A stretch of DNA of 64,000 nt, taken from NCBI RefSeq assembly GCF_017357865.1, contig NZ_CP060096.1:2033001-2097000 (forward strand). Reading direction: 5' to 3'. Numbering within the stretch: position 1 is the first letter of the stretch; each line of letters opens with the position of its first letter. Below, piece after piece: positions 1-12,311 of the stretch. A program made the translations under genes and the position numbers. The notes under the pieces are model-generated. The model saw only the letters and a program-made list of their open reading frames with translations, searched no databases and was not told the DNA's origin. The stretch comes from Aceticella autotrophica. Lineage in GTDB: Bacteria; Bacillota; Thermoanaerobacteria; Thermoanaerobacterales; Thermoanaerobacteraceae.

Positions 1-971
1 AGCTTACCAACATATGGATCAGCCATTATTTTAAAAGCAAGAGCTGAGAAGGGTTCATTATCATCAGCCTTCCTTTCCATCTCTTCATTGCCATCCAACT
101 GCATCCCTTTGACAGGAGGAACATCCAATGGCGAAGGTAAATATTTTACAATTGCATCCAACATTGGCTGAACACCTTTATTCTTGTACGAAGATCCGCA
201 TAGTACAGGTACTATTTCACCGTTTATTGTTCCCTTCCTTAATGCTATATTTATTTCATCTGGTGTTATCTCTCCGCCTTCTAAATATTTTTCCATTATA
301 TTTTCATCAACCTCTGAAACTGCCTCAAGAAGTTTTTCTCTGTACTCCTGTGCAACGTCTTTTAAATTGTCAGGTATTTCAACTTCTTCTGATAGCGTAC
401 CAAGGTCATCTTCGTAAATAATTGCATCCATATTTATTAAATCTATAACCCCTTGAAATGTATCTTCTTTTCCAACGGGTAATTGTATTGCAACTGGGTT
501 TGCGTTTAATCTTTCTTTCATCATATTTAAGACATTAAAAAAGTTCGCACCCATTATATCCATTTTGTTTACATATGCTATTCTCGGAACATGGTATTTA
601 TCTGCCTGTCTCCAAACAGTTTCTGACTGTGGTTCAACACCGCCTTTAGCACAGAAAACAGCAACAGCTCCATCGAGTACCCTCAAAGACCGTTCCACCT
701 CAACTGTAAAGTCAACGTGCCCCGGCGTATCAATAATATTGATTTTATGGTCTTTCCAATAGCATGTTGTGGCAGCAGATGTAATGGTAATACCTCTTTC
801 CTGTTCCTGCTCCATCCAGTCCATAGTTGCATTTCCTTCATGCACTTCCCCTATTTTATGAACTTTACCGGTATAGAATAGGATTCTTTCAGTAGTAGTT
901 GTTTTACCAGCATCTATATGTGCCATAATACCTATATTCCTAACTTTATCTAAGCTAAAATCTCTTGGCAT
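1..971 (-). CDS. fusA: Elongation factor G, N-terminal part (gene runs off the window)
   Basis: Translocation GTPase of the ribosome. Only the first ~323 codons are present; the 3' end lies beyond base 1. The protein begins [20 protein letters not shown] and shows the G1 loop [12 protein letters not shown], the switch II motif DTPGHVDF and the G4 motif NKMD. The start at 971 follows an AGGAGG ribosome binding site at 978-984. It is the last visible gene of the str operon, about 50 bp downstream of rpsG, the classical rpsL-rpsG-fusA order. The tuf gene that often follows fusA is instead found at 13375-14577. A second, divergent EF-G-like gene lies at 35269-37299; this one, in the str operon with canonical motifs, is the housekeeping copy. 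Confidence 0.97.
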   Translation of the reverse strand, partial: MPRDFSLDKVRNIGIMAHIDAGKTTTTERILFYTGKVHKIGEVHEGNATMDWMEQEQERGITITSAATTCYWKDHKINIIDTPGHVDFTVEVERSLRVLDGAVAVFCAKGGVEPQSETVWRQADKYHVPRIAYVNKMDIMGANFFNVLNMMKERLNANPVAIQLPVGKEDTFQGVIDLINMDAIIYEDDLGTLSEEVEIPDNLKDVAQEYREKLLEAVSEVDENIMEKYLEGGEITPDEINIALRKGTINGEIVPVLCGSSYKNKGVQPMLDAIVKYLPSPLDVPPVKGMQLDGNEEMERKADDNEPFSALAFKIMADPYVGK

Positions 972-1022
972 TTTTATCCTCCTTTCCTGCCCCTATGCTA
1001 ACACTATACCTATTTTTATAAA

Positions 1023-1496
<474 letters not shown>

Positions 1497-1506
1497 TCAT
1501 CCCTCC

Positions 1507-1881
1507 TTACTTTTTTGGTTTTTTTGCTCCATATTGTGAACGAGCCTGTTTTCTGTTGGCAACACCTGCTGCGTCCAAGGAACCTCTTATTATCTTATAT
1601 CTAACACCAGGCAAGTCTTTAACCCTACCGCCTCTAACAAGTACAACAGAATGCTCCTGAAGATTATGACCTATTCCTGGAATATATGCAGTTACTTCTG
1701 AGCCGTTTGTAAGTCTAACCCTGGCAATTTTTCTTAAAGCTGAGTTAGGTTTTTTTGGTGTAGTTGTTTTTACAACAGTACATACCCCTCTTTTCTGAGG
1801 ATTACCTTTTAACGCTGGGGATGTAGATTTATATTTTACTACTTGCCTGCCTTGTTTAATCAACTGATTTATTGTCGGCAT
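1507..1881 (-). CDS. rpsL: 30S ribosomal protein S12
   Basis: Decoding-centre protein of the small subunit and the usual site of streptomycin-resistance mutations. The 124-aa product starts [14 protein letters not shown] use the ATG at 1881 because it follows the ribosome binding site GGAGGTGG, and an upstream in-frame extension would begin inside that site. The conserved segments [13 protein letters not shown] and [12 protein letters not shown] are intact. The residues aligned with streptomycin-sensitivity positions read K (in PKKPNS) and K (in GRVKDLPG), the wild-type state. First ribosomal gene of the S12-S7-EF-G run, preceded by the L7Ae-like gene. Confidence 0.98.
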   Translation of the reverse strand: MPTINQLIKQGRQVVKYKSTSPALKGNPQKRGVCTVVKTTTPKKPNSALRKIARVRLTNGSEVTAYIPGIGHNLQEHSVVLVRGGRVKDLPGVRYKIIRGSLDAAGVANRKQARSQYGAKKPKK

Positions 1882-1940
1882 CCTTCCACCTCCTTCCAAG
1901 TTTTACACAGATTTATCCCTTCAAAAGAAGGGATAAATCT

Positions 1941-2189
1941 TTATTCTTTTAATTCTGCTGCCGTAGCAGCTCCAACATCAATACCGCACATTGTACCAAG
2001 TTCTTCCATAGTATCTATAAATACTATATCAATTGATTTTATATTACAAATTTCTCTTATTTTTTGTGTTACATGTTCTTCTGCATCTTTTGCAATAAAA
2101 ACCTTTGATACTTTGTCATTAGTTATTGCTTTTAAGGTTTGTTTTGCTCCTATAACCTTTTTAGAAGAGTTTTTTTGTTCAAAACCCAT
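1941..2189 (-). CDS. rplGB: L7Ae-family K-turn RNA-binding protein (YbxF-like)
   Basis: Small 82-aa protein of the L7Ae/L30e family, which binds kink-turns in RNA. The family signature is visible at the C-terminus: a predicted helix-strand pattern followed by ...MCGIDVGAATAAELKE, and an internal KVFIAKDAEEHVTQKI segment. Its position between rpoC and rpsL is the standard one in Bacillota, where the Bacillus subtilis orthologue is called YbxF. The cellular role in these bacteria is not settled; RNA binding is family knowledge and not shown by the sequence alone. RBS GGAGGAG precedes the ATG at 2189. Confidence 0.9.
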   Translation of the reverse strand: MGFEQKNSSKKVIGAKQTLKAITNDKVSKVFIAKDAEEHVTQKIREICNIKSIDIVFIDTMEELGTMCGIDVGAATAAELKE

Positions 2190-2289
2190 TTACTTCTCCT
2201 CCCTGCAGGAAGTTGTTTTTAACATGCCTAATAATTTTATCATTATACACATAGACTGTCAACCATTTATACCATTCTTTTAATCTTAT

Positions 2290-5200
2290 TTAAGAATCTT
2301 CAATATCCTCATCAATTGGTTTTACTGTTATGTTTTTATATCTTGACAGACCTGTCCCAGCCGGAATTAGTTTACCTATAATTACATTCTCTTTAAGACC
2401 TAAAAGCGGGTCAACTTTTCCTTTAATTGACGCATCTGTAAGAACCCTTGTCGTTTCTTGAAATGATGCCGCTGAAAGGAAGGAATCCGTTGCAAGTGAA
2501 GCTTTTGTTATGCCAAGTAAAGTTCTACTCCCCGTAGCCGGCGTAAGTCCCTTATCAATTATTCTTTTGTTTTCTTCATCAAACATAAACATATCAACAA
2601 GTTCTCCAGGCAGCATAGAAGTATCACCTGAATCCTCTATTTTTACTTTTCTCATCATTTGCCTTATTATAACCTCTATATGTTTGTCATTTATTTCAAC
2701 ACCTTGTAGCCTATAAACCTTCTGTACTTCTTGAAGCAGATATGTCTGGACTGCAAATAATCCTTTTATTTTAAGTATGTCATGCGGATTTACTGAACCT
2801 TCGGTCAGTTCATCGCCTGCTTCAATAATCTGTCCATCCTGGACTTTTAATCTCGAACCATATGGTATTAAATATGTTTTTGATATGTTGTTTTCGTTAT
2901 CTGTTACAACTACCTCTCTCTTTTTCTTTGTCTCATTTATTTTGATAATGCCGCCTATTTCAGATACAACTGCAAGTCCTTTAGGCTTTCTTGCCTCAAA
3001 AAGTTCCTCTACCCTTGGAAGTCCCTGTATTATATCTGAACCTGCAACCCCTCCGGTATGGAATGTTCTCATGGTTAACTGTGTGCCAGGTTCTCCAATA
3101 GCCTGTGCTGCAATTATACCTACTGCTTCACCTATTTCTACCTCTTCTCCTGTTGCAAGATTCCTGCCATAGCATTTTTTACAAACCCCATGTCTTGATT
3201 TACATGTTAGCAATGACCTTATCTTTACCTTTTTAATTTTAGATTTTTCTATTTTGTCTGCAATGCCCTCCGTAATCATTTCATTTTTCTTAACAAATAC
3301 TTCACCTGTATCCGGGTCTATTATGTCTTCTGCTGCAACCCTTCCATTTACCCTGTCAAAAAGCCTTTCTATTATTTCATTTCCTTCTCTTATCTCGTTA
3401 ACAAAAATGCCATCATCTGTACCACAATCATCTTCCCTTATTATTACATCCTGACTAACATCAACAAGCCTTCTTGTTAGATAACCTGAATCTGCCGTCC
3501 TTAATGCAGTATCTGCAAGACCTTTTCTGGCACCGTGTGTTGATATAAAATATTCAAGAACATTAAGTCCTTCTCTGAAATTGGATTTTATAGGAAGTTC
3601 AATAATTCTTCCTGACGGATTTACCATAAGTCCTCTCATGCCTGCGAGCTGTCTTATCTGATTTTTACTACCTCTTGCGCCTGAATGTGCCATCATAAAA
3701 ATAGGATTAAACTTATCAAGACTCGTCATTAAAGAATCAGTTACCTTTTCAGTTATTTCATTCCATACCTTTATTACATTCTCATATCTTTCTTCATCAG
3801 ATATAAGCCCGCGTCTAAACTGGTTATCAATTTTAGCAACCGCTTCATCTGCCTGCTTTAGTAAGGAATCCTTCTCTGCTGGTATTTTCATATCAGATAT
3901 ACTTACTGTAAGTGCAGCTTTTGTTGAATATTTATAACCAAGAGCTTTGATTTTATCAAGGGTCTCTGCTGTTTTGGTAGGTCCATGTACCCTATATACC
4001 CTATCAAGTATTTTACCCAATTTTGATTTGTCAACAAGGGTAGCTACCTCAAGGTCAAACATTTTTTCAGGATCAGTCCTGTCAACATAACCTAAATCCT
4101 GTGGTATTGCGTTATTGAAAATCATTTTACCAATGGTTGTTTCAATAATCTTTGATTTTTTTTCTCCATTGATTTCCTTATCAACCTTAACTTTTATCTT
4201 TGCATGTATATTAATCTGATTAAGCTGATATGCCATCAGGGCTTCTTCATAATTTGCAAATACCCTTCCTTCACCTTTTACCCCATCCTCATCATCAGTT
4301 AAATAATAACAGCCAAGTACCATATCCTGAGTAGGTGTCATAACAGGTTTCCCATCCTGTGGTTTTAAAATATTATTTGCTGCCAGCATTAAAAATCTTG
4401 CTTCTGCTTGTGCTTCTACGGTTAATGGCACATGCACCGCCATCTGATCACCATCAAAATCAGCATTATATGCTGTACATACAAGAGGATGAAGCTTGAT
4501 TGCCCTTCCCTCAACAAGTATTGGTTCAAATGCTTGTATTCCGAGTCTATGAAGGGTAGGAGCCCTATTTAATAGAACAGGATGCTCTTTTATTACTTCT
4601 TCCAGTACATCCCAAACTTCAGGTCGAACCTTTTCCACCATTCTTTTAGCAGTTTTAATATGTTGCGCAATCCCTTTGTCAACAAGGCTCTTCATTACAA
4701 AAGGCTTGAAAAGCTCCAATGCCATTTCCTTTGGCAAACCACATTGATAAAGCTTTAGCTCTGGTCCAACAACTATAACTGAACGACCGGAATAATCAAC
4801 TCTCTTTCCAAGAAGATTTTGTCTGAATCTCCCTTGTTTTCCCTTCAACATGTCTGAAAGAGATTTTAATGGACGATTACCCGGACCTGTAACAGGTCTG
4901 CCCCTTCTACCGTTATCTATTAATGCGTCAACAGCTTCCTGCAGCATCCTTTTTTCATTTCTTACTATAATATCAGGTGCTCCAAGGTCTAAAAGCCTTT
5001 TCAACCTATTATTTCTGTTTATTACCCTTCTGTATAAATCATTTAAATCCGACGTTGCAAACCTGCCCCCGTCAAGCTGTACCATTGGTCGTAAATCTGG
5101 CGGAATTACAGGTATCACATCAAGTATCATCCATTCGGGCTTATTACCTGAATCCAAAAATGCCTGTGCTACTTCAAGTCTTCTAATTGACCTTACCCGT

Positions 5201-5805
5201 TTTTGTCCTGTAGAATTTTTTATTTCAGCTTTAAGCTCTTTCGTCAATTTTTCAAGGTCAATCTCCTTTAATAATTCCTTTATTGCTTCAGCTCCCATAC
5301 CTACTTTAAATACATTTCCATATTTGCTTTGATTTTCTCTATATTCCTTTTCATTAAGAAGCTGTTTCTTGGTAAGGGGTGTTTCACCCGGTTCAATTAC
5401 TACATATGATGCAAAATATAAAATTTTCTCCAGTGCCCTCGGAGACATATCAAGAATTAAACCCATACGGCTCGGTATCCCTTTAAAATACCAAATATGC
5501 GAAACAGGGGCAGCAAGCTCAATATGCCCCATTCTTTCACGCCTTACCTTAGCACGTGTAACCTCAACACCACATCTATCACATATTACTCCTTTATATC
5601 TGATTCTTTTATATTTACCGCAGTGGCACTCCCAATCTTTTTGAGGTCCAAATATTTTTTCACAAAACAAGCCCTCGCGTTCCGGCTTTAATGTCCTGTA
5701 ATTTATTGTTTCCGGTTTTTTTACTTCACCTCTTGACCACTCCCTGATTTTTTCAGGGGAAGCCAATCCTATTTTAATAGAATCAAAGTTTTTTAACTCA
5801 AACAA
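2290..5805 (-). CDS. rpoC: DNA-directed RNA polymerase subunit beta'
   Basis: Catalytic subunit of RNA polymerase, 1171 aa. The N-terminal zinc site is visible ([20 protein letters not shown]), the magnesium-binding catalytic motif [12 protein letters not shown] is intact at about residue 450, and the second zinc region [15 protein letters not shown] lies near residue 860. The trigger-loop region with [16 protein letters not shown] follows it. Length agrees with Bacillota beta' subunits, which lack the large insertions of proteobacteria. It follows rpoB by 32 bp with an RBS (GGAGCG) in the gap and is certainly cotranscribed. Nothing is missing or unusual. Confidence 0.99.
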   Translation of the reverse strand: MFELKNFDSIKIGLASPEKIREWSRGEVKKPETINYRTLKPEREGLFCEKIFGPQKDWECHCGKYKRIRYKGVICDRCGVEVTRAKVRRERMGHIELAAPVSHIWYFKGIPSRMGLILDMSPRALEKILYFASYVVIEPGETPLTKKQLLNEKEYRENQSKYGNVFKVGMGAEAIKELLKEIDLEKLTKELKAEIKNSTGQKRVRSIRRLEVAQAFLDSGNKPEWMILDVIPVIPPDLRPMVQLDGGRFATSDLNDLYRRVINRNNRLKRLLDLGAPDIIVRNEKRMLQEAVDALIDNGRRGRPVTGPGNRPLKSLSDMLKGKQGRFRQNLLGKRVDYSGRSVIVVGPELKLYQCGLPKEMALELFKPFVMKSLVDKGIAQHIKTAKRMVEKVRPEVWDVLEEVIKEHPVLLNRAPTLHRLGIQAFEPILVEGRAIKLHPLVCTAYNADFDGDQMAVHVPLTVEAQAEARFLMLAANNILKPQDGKPVMTPTQDMVLGCYYLTDDEDGVKGEGRVFANYEEALMAYQLNQINIHAKIKVKVDKEINGEKKSKIIETTIGKMIFNNAIPQDLGYVDRTDPEKMFDLEVATLVDKSKLGKILDRVYRVHGPTKTAETLDKIKALGYKYSTKAALTVSISDMKIPAEKDSLLKQADEAVAKIDNQFRRGLISDEERYENVIKVWNEITEKVTDSLMTSLDKFNPIFMMAHSGARGSKNQIRQLAGMRGLMVNPSGRIIELPIKSNFREGLNVLEYFISTHGARKGLADTALRTADSGYLTRRLVDVSQDVIIREDDCGTDDGIFVNEIREGNEIIERLFDRVNGRVAAEDIIDPDTGEVFVKKNEMITEGIADKIEKSKIKKVKIRSLLTCKSRHGVCKKCYGRNLATGEEVEIGEAVGIIAAQAIGEPGTQLTMRTFHTGGVAGSDIIQGLPRVEELFEARKPKGLAVVSEIGGIIKINETKKKREVVVTDNENNISKTYLIPYGSRLKVQDGQIIEAGDELTEGSVNPHDILKIKGLFAVQTYLLQEVQKVYRLQGVEINDKHIEVIIRQMMRKVKIEDSGDTSMLPGELVDMFMFDEENKRIIDKGLTPATGSRTLLGITKASLATDSFLSAASFQETTRVLTDASIKGKVDPLLGLKENVIIGKLIPAGTGLSRYKNITVKPIDEDIEDS

Positions 5806-5837
5806 GGAGTTTCGCTCCTTTCATTATTATATTATCA

Positions 5838-8800
5838 TTATATTTCATCGTTTAAATCTAAATCTTCATTTATATCAGAGTCATCTACCTCAAAATTGAT
5901 ATCGTCAAAATTTTCCTTTTCTGTATCTTCATCATATCCCTCAATGAATTCTTCGCCATATTTAATCTCAGGTGTATCTTCTCTACCTTCTATGTTGATA
6001 TTTACTGATTCGTCATCAGTGATATCATCATCATCTTCAAATTCCTTCAATTCCACTTCCTGTTTATCTTCCGTTAATACCTTGACATCAAGGCATAAAC
6101 TTTGAAGTTCTTTTACAAGAACTTTAAAGGATTCGGGAACACCAGGCTCAGGGATGTTTTCTCCTTTCACAATGGCTTCATAAGTCTTAACACGTCCTGT
6201 TACATCATCAGATTTAACCGTAAGTATTTCCTGCAATATATGAGATGCGCCATATGCTTCCAATGCCCAAACTTCCATTTCTCCAAATCTTTGTCCTCCA
6301 AACTGTGCTTTACCCCCAAGAGGCTGTTGTGTAACTAAAGAATATGGACCAGTCGACCTTGCATGCATTTTATCATCGACAAGATGATGGAGTTTAAGCA
6401 TATACATATACCCTACTGTAACTTTATGGTCAAAAGGTTCACCTGTCCTTCCATCATAAAGTTGTACCTTACCATCCTTGGAAAATCCGGATTTTTCCAA
6501 TAGCTCCTGAATATCCTCTTCATTAGCACCATCAAATACTGGTGTGGCTACATACCAGCCCAGTGCTTTTGCGGCAAGACCTAAATGTACTTCAAGCACC
6601 TGACCTATATTCATACGAGAAGGCACCCCCAGAGGATTCAAGCATATTTGAAGTGGTGTGCCATCTGGCATAAAAGGCATATCTTCAACCGGCAGAATCC
6701 TTGATACAACACCTTTGTTTCCATGTCTTCCTGCCATTTTATCCCCTACGGAAATTTTCCTCTTTTGTGCTATAAATACACGCACCATTTCATTAACACC
6801 CGGTGGAAGTTCATCACCATTTTCTCTTGTATAAACTTTAACATCAACAACTATTCCTACTTCACCATGAGGCACTCTTAAGGATGTATCTCTAACTTCT
6901 CTGGCTTTTTCACCAAATATTGCCCTTAACAACCTTTCTTCAGCCGTTAATTCAGTTTCACCTTTGGGGGTAACCTTACCAACTAAGATATCACCTGCGG
7001 TTACCTCTGCTCCAATACGAATTATTCCTCTTTCATCAAGGTCCTTTAATGCATCCTCCCCTACATTAGGAATATCTCTTGTTATCTCTTCAGGACCAAG
7101 TTTGGTATCTCTTGCTTCAGATTCATATTCTTCTATATGGATAGATGTTAGTGCATCTTCCTTTACAAGTTCTTCACTTATTAATATAGCATCTTCATAA
7201 TTGTACCCTTCCCATGGCATAAATCCTACTAATATGTTTCTCCCAAGGGCTATCTCACCATCTTCTGTAGAAGGTCCGTCACTTATAATCTGTCCCTTTT
7301 CTACTCTTTCACCTTCAACAACTATTGGTCTTTGATTAATACATGTACCTTGGTTTGACCTTTTAAATTTTAAAAGATTATATTCATCTCGTCTTCCATC
7401 ATCTGTTCTTATCACAATCTTATTCGCAGTCACTTTTTCAACAATTCCTGCATTTTTTGCAATAACAACAACACCTGAATCTCTTGCAGCCTTATATTCA
7501 ATACCAGTACCAACAATCGGTGCTTGTGGTTTAATAAGTGGAACTGCCTGTCTCTGCATATTAGACCCCATTAAAGCCCTATTGGCATCATCATTCTCAA
7601 GAAAGGGTATCATGGCTGTTGCAACAGAAACAACCTGCTTTGGAGAAACATCCATGAAATCAACTTCGCTGCTGGGAACAACTAATATTTCATCCATATA
7701 ACGGCATGTAACTTTTTCATGAATGAACCTGCTTTCCTCATCAAGAGGTTCATTAGCCTGTGCAATTATATATTCATCTTCCACATCCGCTGTCATATAT
7801 TCCACCGCATCAAGCACTTTTCCGGTTTTTTTATCCACCTTTCGATATGGTGCCTCAATAAAACCATATTCATTGATTCTTGCATATGTTGAAAGAGAAC
7901 CAATAAGCCCTATGTTAGGTCCCTCAGGTGTTTCTATAGGACACATCCTGCTATAATGTGAATGGTGAACATCTCTAACCTCAAAGCCCGCCCTTTCACG
8001 ACTTAAACCACCCGGTCCTAATGCACTTAACCTTCTCTTATGTGTTAGCTCTGCAAGAGGATTTGTTTGGTCCATAAATTGTGAAAGTTGAGAACTTCCA
8101 AAAAATTCTTTTATCGCTGCAACTACAGGTCTTATATTTATTAAATTTTGTGCGGTTATCTCACTTATGTCCTGAATAGTCATTCTCTCTCTTACAACTC
8201 TTTCCATCCTTGACAAGCCTATTCTAAACTGATTCTGCAAAAGTTCTCCAACACATTTCAATCTTCTATTGCCAAGGTGATCAATATCATCCACAGAACC
8301 TATACCATCCGAAAGATTAAGGTTATAATTTATAGAAGCTATAATATCTGATTTTGTTATATGTTTCGGTATAAGCTCATCTATCCTTCGTTTGATTTCA
8401 TTTAGAATATCCTCTTCTTCGGAAAAGTTTTTAAGTATATCCTCTAAAACATCAAGTTGAACCTTCTCCTTTATATTAAGACTTGAAACATCTACACTAA
8501 GAGGATATTCATTTATATCAACAGTATTATTACCAATTACTTTTACAACTTTACCTTCAACCATTACTTCAACCATATTTATTCCGCTATTTTGTATTTT
8601 TTTTGCAATATCCCGCGATATTTTTTGTCCTTCTTCTACAATTATTTCACCTGTAATAGGATTTACAATTTTTTTAGCCGCTTTTTGATTTGTTATACGT
8701 GTGCTTAAAGATAATTTTTTATTAAATTTATAACGTCCTACTTTTGCTAAGTCATATCTTTTTGGATCAAAAAACAATGAATAAAGTAAACTTCTTGCGC

Positions 8801-9554
8801 TTTCAACTGTTATAGGCTCACCTGGTCTTAGCCTTTTATATACTTCAACAAGTCCTTCTTCCTCAGATTTTGTCGTATCTTTATCAAGAGTAGTCTTTAT
8901 TCTTTCATCTTCTCCAAATAAATCGATTATCTGCGCATCCGTTCCATAGCCCAGTGCTCTTAAAAAAACAGTAATAGGAACTTTTCTTGTTCTGTCGATT
9001 CTAACCGAAAAAATGTCATTGGAATCTTCTTCGTATTCAAGCCATGCACCTCTATTAGGAATAATGGTTGCAAAAAATAATTTCTTTCCAACCTTATCAA
9101 ACTGCTGTTGATAATAAACCCCCGGCGAACGGACAAGCTGGCTTACAATTACACGTTCCGCACCGTTAATAATAAAAGTACCTTTTTCTGTCATTAACGG
9201 AAAATCACCCATGAATACTTCGGATTCCTTTATCTCCCCTGTTTCCCTGTTTGTCAGCCTGACTTTAATTCTCATCGGCACTGCATATGTAGTATCTCTA
9301 TCCTTGTTCTCCTCTACCGAATATTTAGGATTATTGTCAAGTTTATAATCAAGAAATTCTAAAGATAAATTACCTGTAAAACTTTCAATAGGAGAAATAT
9401 CCCTGAATACTTCTTTCAAACCTTCATCCAAAAACCATTTGTATGAATTCTTCTGAACCTCAATTAGATTTGGCATATCAAGGACTTCCTCAATTTTGGC
9501 AAAGCTCATTCTCTTTTTTTTGCCGGCATCAACTGGATGTAACATCCACTTCAC
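5838..9554 (-). CDS. rpoB: DNA-directed RNA polymerase subunit beta
   Basis: Second largest RNA polymerase subunit, 1238 aa, starting [36 protein letters not shown] (start at 9554). The rifampicin-binding cluster is recognisable as [20 protein letters not shown] followed by [10 protein letters not shown], with residues in the rifampicin-sensitive state. The conserved [14 protein letters not shown] motif is present near residue 970. The C-terminus extends past the usual end in a highly acidic tail (many Asp and Glu, e.g. [11 protein letters not shown]), which is common in clostridial homologues. It has its own promoter (9758-9786) and is isolated from rplL by a terminator at 9901-9941. Confidence 0.98.
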   Translation of the reverse strand: MKWMLHPVDAGKKKRMSFAKIEEVLDMPNLIEVQKNSYKWFLDEGLKEVFRDISPIESFTGNLSLEFLDYKLDNNPKYSVEENKDRDTTYAVPMRIKVRLTNRETGEIKESEVFMGDFPLMTEKGTFIINGAERVIVSQLVRSPGVYYQQQFDKVGKKLFFATIIPNRGAWLEYEEDSNDIFSVRIDRTRKVPITVFLRALGYGTDAQIIDLFGEDERIKTTLDKDTTKSEEEGLVEVYKRLRPGEPITVESARSLLYSLFFDPKRYDLAKVGRYKFNKKLSLSTRITNQKAAKKIVNPITGEIIVEEGQKISRDIAKKIQNSGINMVEVMVEGKVVKVIGNNTVDINEYPLSVDVSSLNIKEKVQLDVLEDILKNFSEEEDILNEIKRRIDELIPKHITKSDIIASINYNLNLSDGIGSVDDIDHLGNRRLKCVGELLQNQFRIGLSRMERVVRERMTIQDISEITAQNLINIRPVVAAIKEFFGSSQLSQFMDQTNPLAELTHKRRLSALGPGGLSRERAGFEVRDVHHSHYSRMCPIETPEGPNIGLIGSLSTYARINEYGFIEAPYRKVDKKTGKVLDAVEYMTADVEDEYIIAQANEPLDEESRFIHEKVTCRYMDEILVVPSSEVDFMDVSPKQVVSVATAMIPFLENDDANRALMGSNMQRQAVPLIKPQAPIVGTGIEYKAARDSGVVVIAKNAGIVEKVTANKIVIRTDDGRRDEYNLLKFKRSNQGTCINQRPIVVEGERVEKGQIISDGPSTEDGEIALGRNILVGFMPWEGYNYEDAILISEELVKEDALTSIHIEEYESEARDTKLGPEEITRDIPNVGEDALKDLDERGIIRIGAEVTAGDILVGKVTPKGETELTAEERLLRAIFGEKAREVRDTSLRVPHGEVGIVVDVKVYTRENGDELPPGVNEMVRVFIAQKRKISVGDKMAGRHGNKGVVSRILPVEDMPFMPDGTPLQICLNPLGVPSRMNIGQVLEVHLGLAAKALGWYVATPVFDGANEEDIQELLEKSGFSKDGKVQLYDGRTGEPFDHKVTVGYMYMLKLHHLVDDKMHARSTGPYSLVTQQPLGGKAQFGGQRFGEMEVWALEAYGASHILQEILTVKSDDVTGRVKTYEAIVKGENIPEPGVPESFKVLVKELQSLCLDVKVLTEDKQEVELKEFEDDDDITDDESVNINIEGREDTPEIKYGEEFIEGYDEDTEKENFDDINFEVDDSDINEDLDLNDEI

Positions 9555-9900
9555 CCCTTATAAATTTAAAATAGCCAAGATGGGGTACATAGAAGATACC
9601 CCTAAAATAGTACCTTTGGATAATTATAAAAAGATATAATTATTATTTACCAGATTGTATACATTTATTCAATTATTAACATGTTAATTGAAAACACATC
9701 TGTCAATAAATGTAGTTATTATATAATATTAATTTGACATTGTTAATGCAATATATAATATTACCACAACGGGTTAATAATGTCAACAGAAAATTTTTTC
9801 GAGCTTTTTGGACACTGATTGATTTATGATAATGTCTTGATATACCACTTTTGATTATGTCCCAAATCTAAAAATTATGTATAATAAACCTCATGAATAT
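9555..9900 (-). other. rpoB leader / intergenic region
   Basis: About 350 bp without a gene between rpoB and the rplL terminator. It holds the rpoB promoter (listed separately), a 14-bp perfect palindrome ATTAACATGTTAAT near 9676-9689 inside the transcribed leader, and a small hairpin with arms GGGGTA/TACCCC at 9583-9603. I see no ORF. A leader of about 200 nt ahead of rpoB could be regulatory, but I recognise no known RNA family. Confidence 0.5.
9758..9786 (-). promoter_or_regulatory. Promoter of rpoB-rpoC
   Basis: On the minus strand TTGACA (9786-9781) is followed after exactly 17 nt by TAATAT (9763-9758), a near-consensus housekeeping sigma factor promoter. Transcription would start about 9751 and produce a ~200-nt leader before the rpoB start. 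Confidence 0.75.
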
Positions 9901-9941
9901 AAAAATAAAAGTATTCTTAGTTTTAGAATACTTTTATTTTT
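9901..9941 (-). terminator. Terminator after rplL
   Basis: Perfect 17-bp inverted repeat (arms 9901-9917 and 9925-9941, 7-nt loop) located 18 bp past the rplL stop codon. The A/T-rich ends of the arms supply the U-tract in either direction. It separates the rplJ-rplL unit from the rpoB promoter. Confidence 0.8.
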
Positions 9942-9958
9942 ATTGCTATGTTTATTTT

Positions 9959-10327
9959 TTATTTTATTTCTACTTTTGCTCCAACTTCTTCGAATTTGGC
10001 CTTAATCTGGTTAGCTTCATCCTTGCTTACGCCTTCTTTAACAGGTTTTGGAGCACCCTCTACAAGGTCTTTTGCTTCTTTCAATCCAAGACCTGTTATT
10101 TCTCTTGCTACTTTAATAACCTTAATTTTTTCTGAACCTATTTCTGTTAATATTACATCAAATTCTGTCTTTTCTTCTGCAGGCGCAGCTTGAGCTGCAG
10201 GTGCTGCTTGAACTGCAACAGGTGCTGCTGCTGATACACCAAACTCCTCTTCTAAAGCTTTTACCAATTCTGCCAATTCCAATACCGTCATTCCTTTTAT
10301 TGCATCTAATAATTCTTGTTTATTCAT
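9959..10327 (-). CDS. rplL: 50S ribosomal protein L7/L12
   Basis: Stalk protein that recruits translational GTPases, 122 aa. The N-terminal dimerisation helices ([20 protein letters not shown]) are followed by the flexible Ala/Pro/Gln-rich hinge and the C-terminal domain with [21 protein letters not shown] and the typical end [13 protein letters not shown] place the start at ATG 10327, 8 nt after GGAGGT, in preference to the GTG three bases upstream. It follows rplJ by 27 bp. Four to six copies per ribosome bind L10, so coupling to rplJ under the L10 leader is expected. Confidence 0.98.
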   Translation of the reverse strand: MNKQELLDAIKGMTVLELAELVKALEEEFGVSAAAPVAVQAAPAAQAAPAEEKTEFDVILTEIGSEKIKVIKVAREITGLGLKEAKDLVEGAPKPVKEGVSKDEANQIKAKFEEVGAKVEIK

Positions 10328-10354
10328 CACACATTACCTCCATTAATTTTTTTA

Positions 10355-10885
10355 TTATGCTTCATTTTCCTTTTTCTCTTTCACTGCATTTAATGCAACT
10401 ACAAGTCCTCTTAACATACCTGATAACACAAAAACAAAATTATTTATAGGCGCCTTCATGCTGCCAAGTGCTTTCGCAACAAGTTCTTCTCTTGACGGCA
10501 ACTCAGAAAGTTTCTTTACTTCTTCAGGACCTATAACCTTCCCATCTACAATACCTGCTTTAAACTCGATACCTTTATTATCTTTACTAAACTCAACAAT
10601 TATTTTTGCCGGTGTTACAGGGTCACCATATCCAAATGCTACCGAGGTAGGTCCTTCAAGATATTTAATTGCTTCATCATATCCAAGCTCTTTTACTGCC
10701 AATGCCATTAAAGTATTCTTGTATACTTTATATTCGGCATTTGACTCCTTGAATTTCCTTCTTAAATTCATATCATTCTCAACCGTCAAACCACTATAAT
10801 TTGTAAAAATAACCGATTGTGATTTTGATAATTTTTCTTTAAACTCTTTTACAACTTTTTCTTTTGCTTCTTTTGCTGCACCCAT
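10355..10885 (-). CDS. rplJ: 50S ribosomal protein L10
   Basis: Base of the ribosomal stalk; binds 23S rRNA and carries the L7/L12 dimers on its C-terminal helix. The 176-aa product starts MGAAKEAKEKVVKEFKEKL, has the central VIFTNYSGLTVENDMNLRR segment and a C-terminal hydrophobic helix followed by a charged tail. RBS AGGAGGTGAAACG precedes the ATG. Upstream lies an L10-leader RNA with its own promoter, so expression is probably autoregulated by the L10(L12)4 complex, as known for Bacillota. Confidence 0.98.
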   Translation of the reverse strand: MGAAKEAKEKVVKEFKEKLSKSQSVIFTNYSGLTVENDMNLRRKFKESNAEYKVYKNTLMALAVKELGYDEAIKYLEGPTSVAFGYGDPVTPAKIIVEFSKDNKGIEFKAGIVDGKVIGPEEVKKLSELPSREELVAKALGSMKAPINNFVFVLSGMLRGLVVALNAVKEKKENEA

Positions 10886-10901
10886 CGTTTCACCTCCTAT
10901 T

Positions 10902-11033
10902 AGAAAAATTTAAGAGATCCCCGTAGACGTAGAGATCTCTAATAAACAAATTTTTTCTTTATTATGAGAAACCTCGGCAGGATTTATGTGGAACTCACAC
11001 CTGCTGTCTACGGTGCATTTTCAATTTTATCAT
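10902..11033 (-). promoter_or_regulatory. Ribosomal protein L10 leader (autoregulatory RNA with attenuator)
   Basis: On the minus strand this contains the conserved features of the Bacillota L10 leader: CCGTAGACAGCAGG, then CCTGCCGAGG, then the closing GTCTACGG. The arm at 11013-11006 (CCGTAGAC) pairs perfectly with 10928-10921 (GTCTACGG). The second arm also lies in the loop of an alternative hairpin, AGAGATC (10940-10934) with GATCTCT (10919-10913), which is followed by AAATTTTTC. The two structures exclude each other, giving a clear antiterminator/terminator switch ahead of rplJ. Confidence 0.85.
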
Positions 11034-11037
11034 AAAT

Positions 11038-11066
11038 AGTATATAATTATTTTTTTATCCTGTCAA
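11038..11066 (-). promoter_or_regulatory. Promoter of rplJ-rplL
   Basis: TTGACA (11066-11061), 17-nt spacer, TATACT (11043-11038) on the minus strand, directly after the rplA stop codon and just upstream of the L10 leader. Confidence 0.75.
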
Positions 11067-11070
11067 TCGA

Positions 11071-11763
11071 TTATATAACTTTTAATGGATTGATTCTTAC
11101 TCCTGGTCCCATCGTTGAAGAAATTACTACACTTTTTAAATACTGACCTTTAGCTGCAGCAGGCTTTGACCTGATAATGGCATCCATTATAGTCCTAAAA
11201 TTCTCTGTTAACTTTTCTTTCCCAAAGGATACTTTACCTATGGGAACATGTATGATAGAATTTTTATCAACCCTGTATTCTATTTTACCTGCTTTAATTT
11301 CTTTTATTGCTTTTCCCACATCAAAAGTCACAGTACCTGCTTTAGGATTAGGCATAAGCCCTTTTGGACCTAAAATCTTACCAAGACGTCCTACAACTCC
11401 CATCATATCCGGAGTCGCAACAATCACATCGTAATCAAGCCAATTTTCATTCTGTATTTTTGTAATAAGCTCCTCGGCTCCTACGAAATCAGCGCCTGCT
11501 GCTTTCGCTTCTTCAGCCTTGTCTCCTTTTGCAAAAACTAAAACCCTTGTTGTTTTACCAGTCCCATGAGGTAATACCACAGTACCTCTTACCTGTTGGT
11601 CCGCATGTCTTGGATCTACCCCAAGCCTTACAGAAAGCTCAACTGTTTCATCAAATTTTGCCTTTGCCGTCTTAAGAACAAGTTCTACCGCATCCTGTGG
11701 TTCATATAACACAGACCTGTCAATTAATTTCTTACTTTCAATATATTTTTTGCCATGTTTCAT
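11071..11763 (-). CDS. rplA: 50S ribosomal protein L1
   Basis: Binds the 23S L1 stalk and helps release E-site tRNA; 230 aa. Starts [20 protein letters not shown] and contains the family signature for RNA binding near [20 protein letters not shown]. Ends [22 protein letters not shown], the usual terminus. The 96-bp gap to rplK is longer than other spacers in this operon and contains GGTGGTATTTATGAGC followed by ATACTACCAC on the minus strand, which could fold; in many bacteria L1 represses translation of L11-L1 mRNA, so this may be an L1 site (inference only). Confidence 0.98.
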   Translation of the reverse strand: MKHGKKYIESKKLIDRSVLYEPQDAVELVLKTAKAKFDETVELSVRLGVDPRHADQQVRGTVVLPHGTGKTTRVLVFAKGDKAEEAKAAGADFVGAEELITKIQNENWLDYDVIVATPDMMGVVGRLGKILGPKGLMPNPKAGTVTFDVGKAIKEIKAGKIEYRVDKNSIIHVPIGKVSFGKEKLTENFRTIMDAIIRSKPAAAKGQYLKSVVISSTMGPGVRINPLKVI

Positions 11764-11859
11764 ATCTAAAACCTCCTTGTGGTAGTATCGGACTTATCCT
11801 CCCACTGCTCATAAATACCACCCCTTTTAAGGATGGAGTTTCCTGAATTTATTAATTCC

Positions 11860-12282
11860 TTAAACAACTTCTATACCCATACTTCTTGCTGTACCTGCAA
11901 TCATTCTCATAGCTGCTTCTATATCTGAAGTATTCAGGTCTTTCATCTTAAGTTCAGCTATCTCTCTTATTTTATCTTTGCTTACACTTGCAACCTTTTG
12001 CTTGTTCGGCTGTCCTGAACCGCTTTCAATTCCGGCTGCTTTCTTCAAAAGTACCGCTGCAGGTGGAGTTTTTGTAATAAATGAAAAAGACCTATCTGCA
12101 AATATAGTTATAACCACAGGAATTATTAAACCCGCCTGTTTTGCAGTTCTCTCATTGAATTCTTTGCAAAAACCCATTATATTAACCCCGTGGGGTCCAA
12201 GGGCTGTACCAACTGGTGGAGCCGGTGTAGCTTTGCCTGCAGGCAATTGTATTTTGACAACCGCCGCTACCTTTTTTGCCAT
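11860..12282 (-). CDS. rplK: 50S ribosomal protein L11
   Basis: Protein of the GTPase-associated centre, needed for stringent-response sensing by RelA. The 140-aa product starts [20 protein letters not shown]; the ATG at 12282 follows GGGAGGTG, and the upstream in-frame ATGs overlap the ribosome binding site. The Pro-rich N-terminal domain ([19 protein letters not shown]) and the C-terminal RNA-binding domain ending ARSMGIEVV are complete. Between nusG and rplA in the standard order. Confidence 0.98.
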   Translation of the reverse strand: MAKKVAAVVKIQLPAGKATPAPPVGTALGPHGVNIMGFCKEFNERTAKQAGLIIPVVITIFADRSFSFITKTPPAAVLLKKAAGIESGSGQPNKQKVASVSKDKIREIAELKMKDLNTSDIEAAMRMIAGTARSMGIEVV

Positions 12283-12311
12283 ATTAACACCTCCCATCAA
12301 TATTATAATTA

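Noticed and set aside
4850..5332. 160-aa ORF antisense to rpoC
   Set aside because: Shadow frame of a strongly conserved gene, no RBS or family likeness.
9734..9762. Plus-strand TTGACA with an AATATT -10 in the rpoB leader region
   Set aside because: No plus-strand gene follows; it would only produce RNA antisense to rplL, and the region is AT-rich enough for chance matches.
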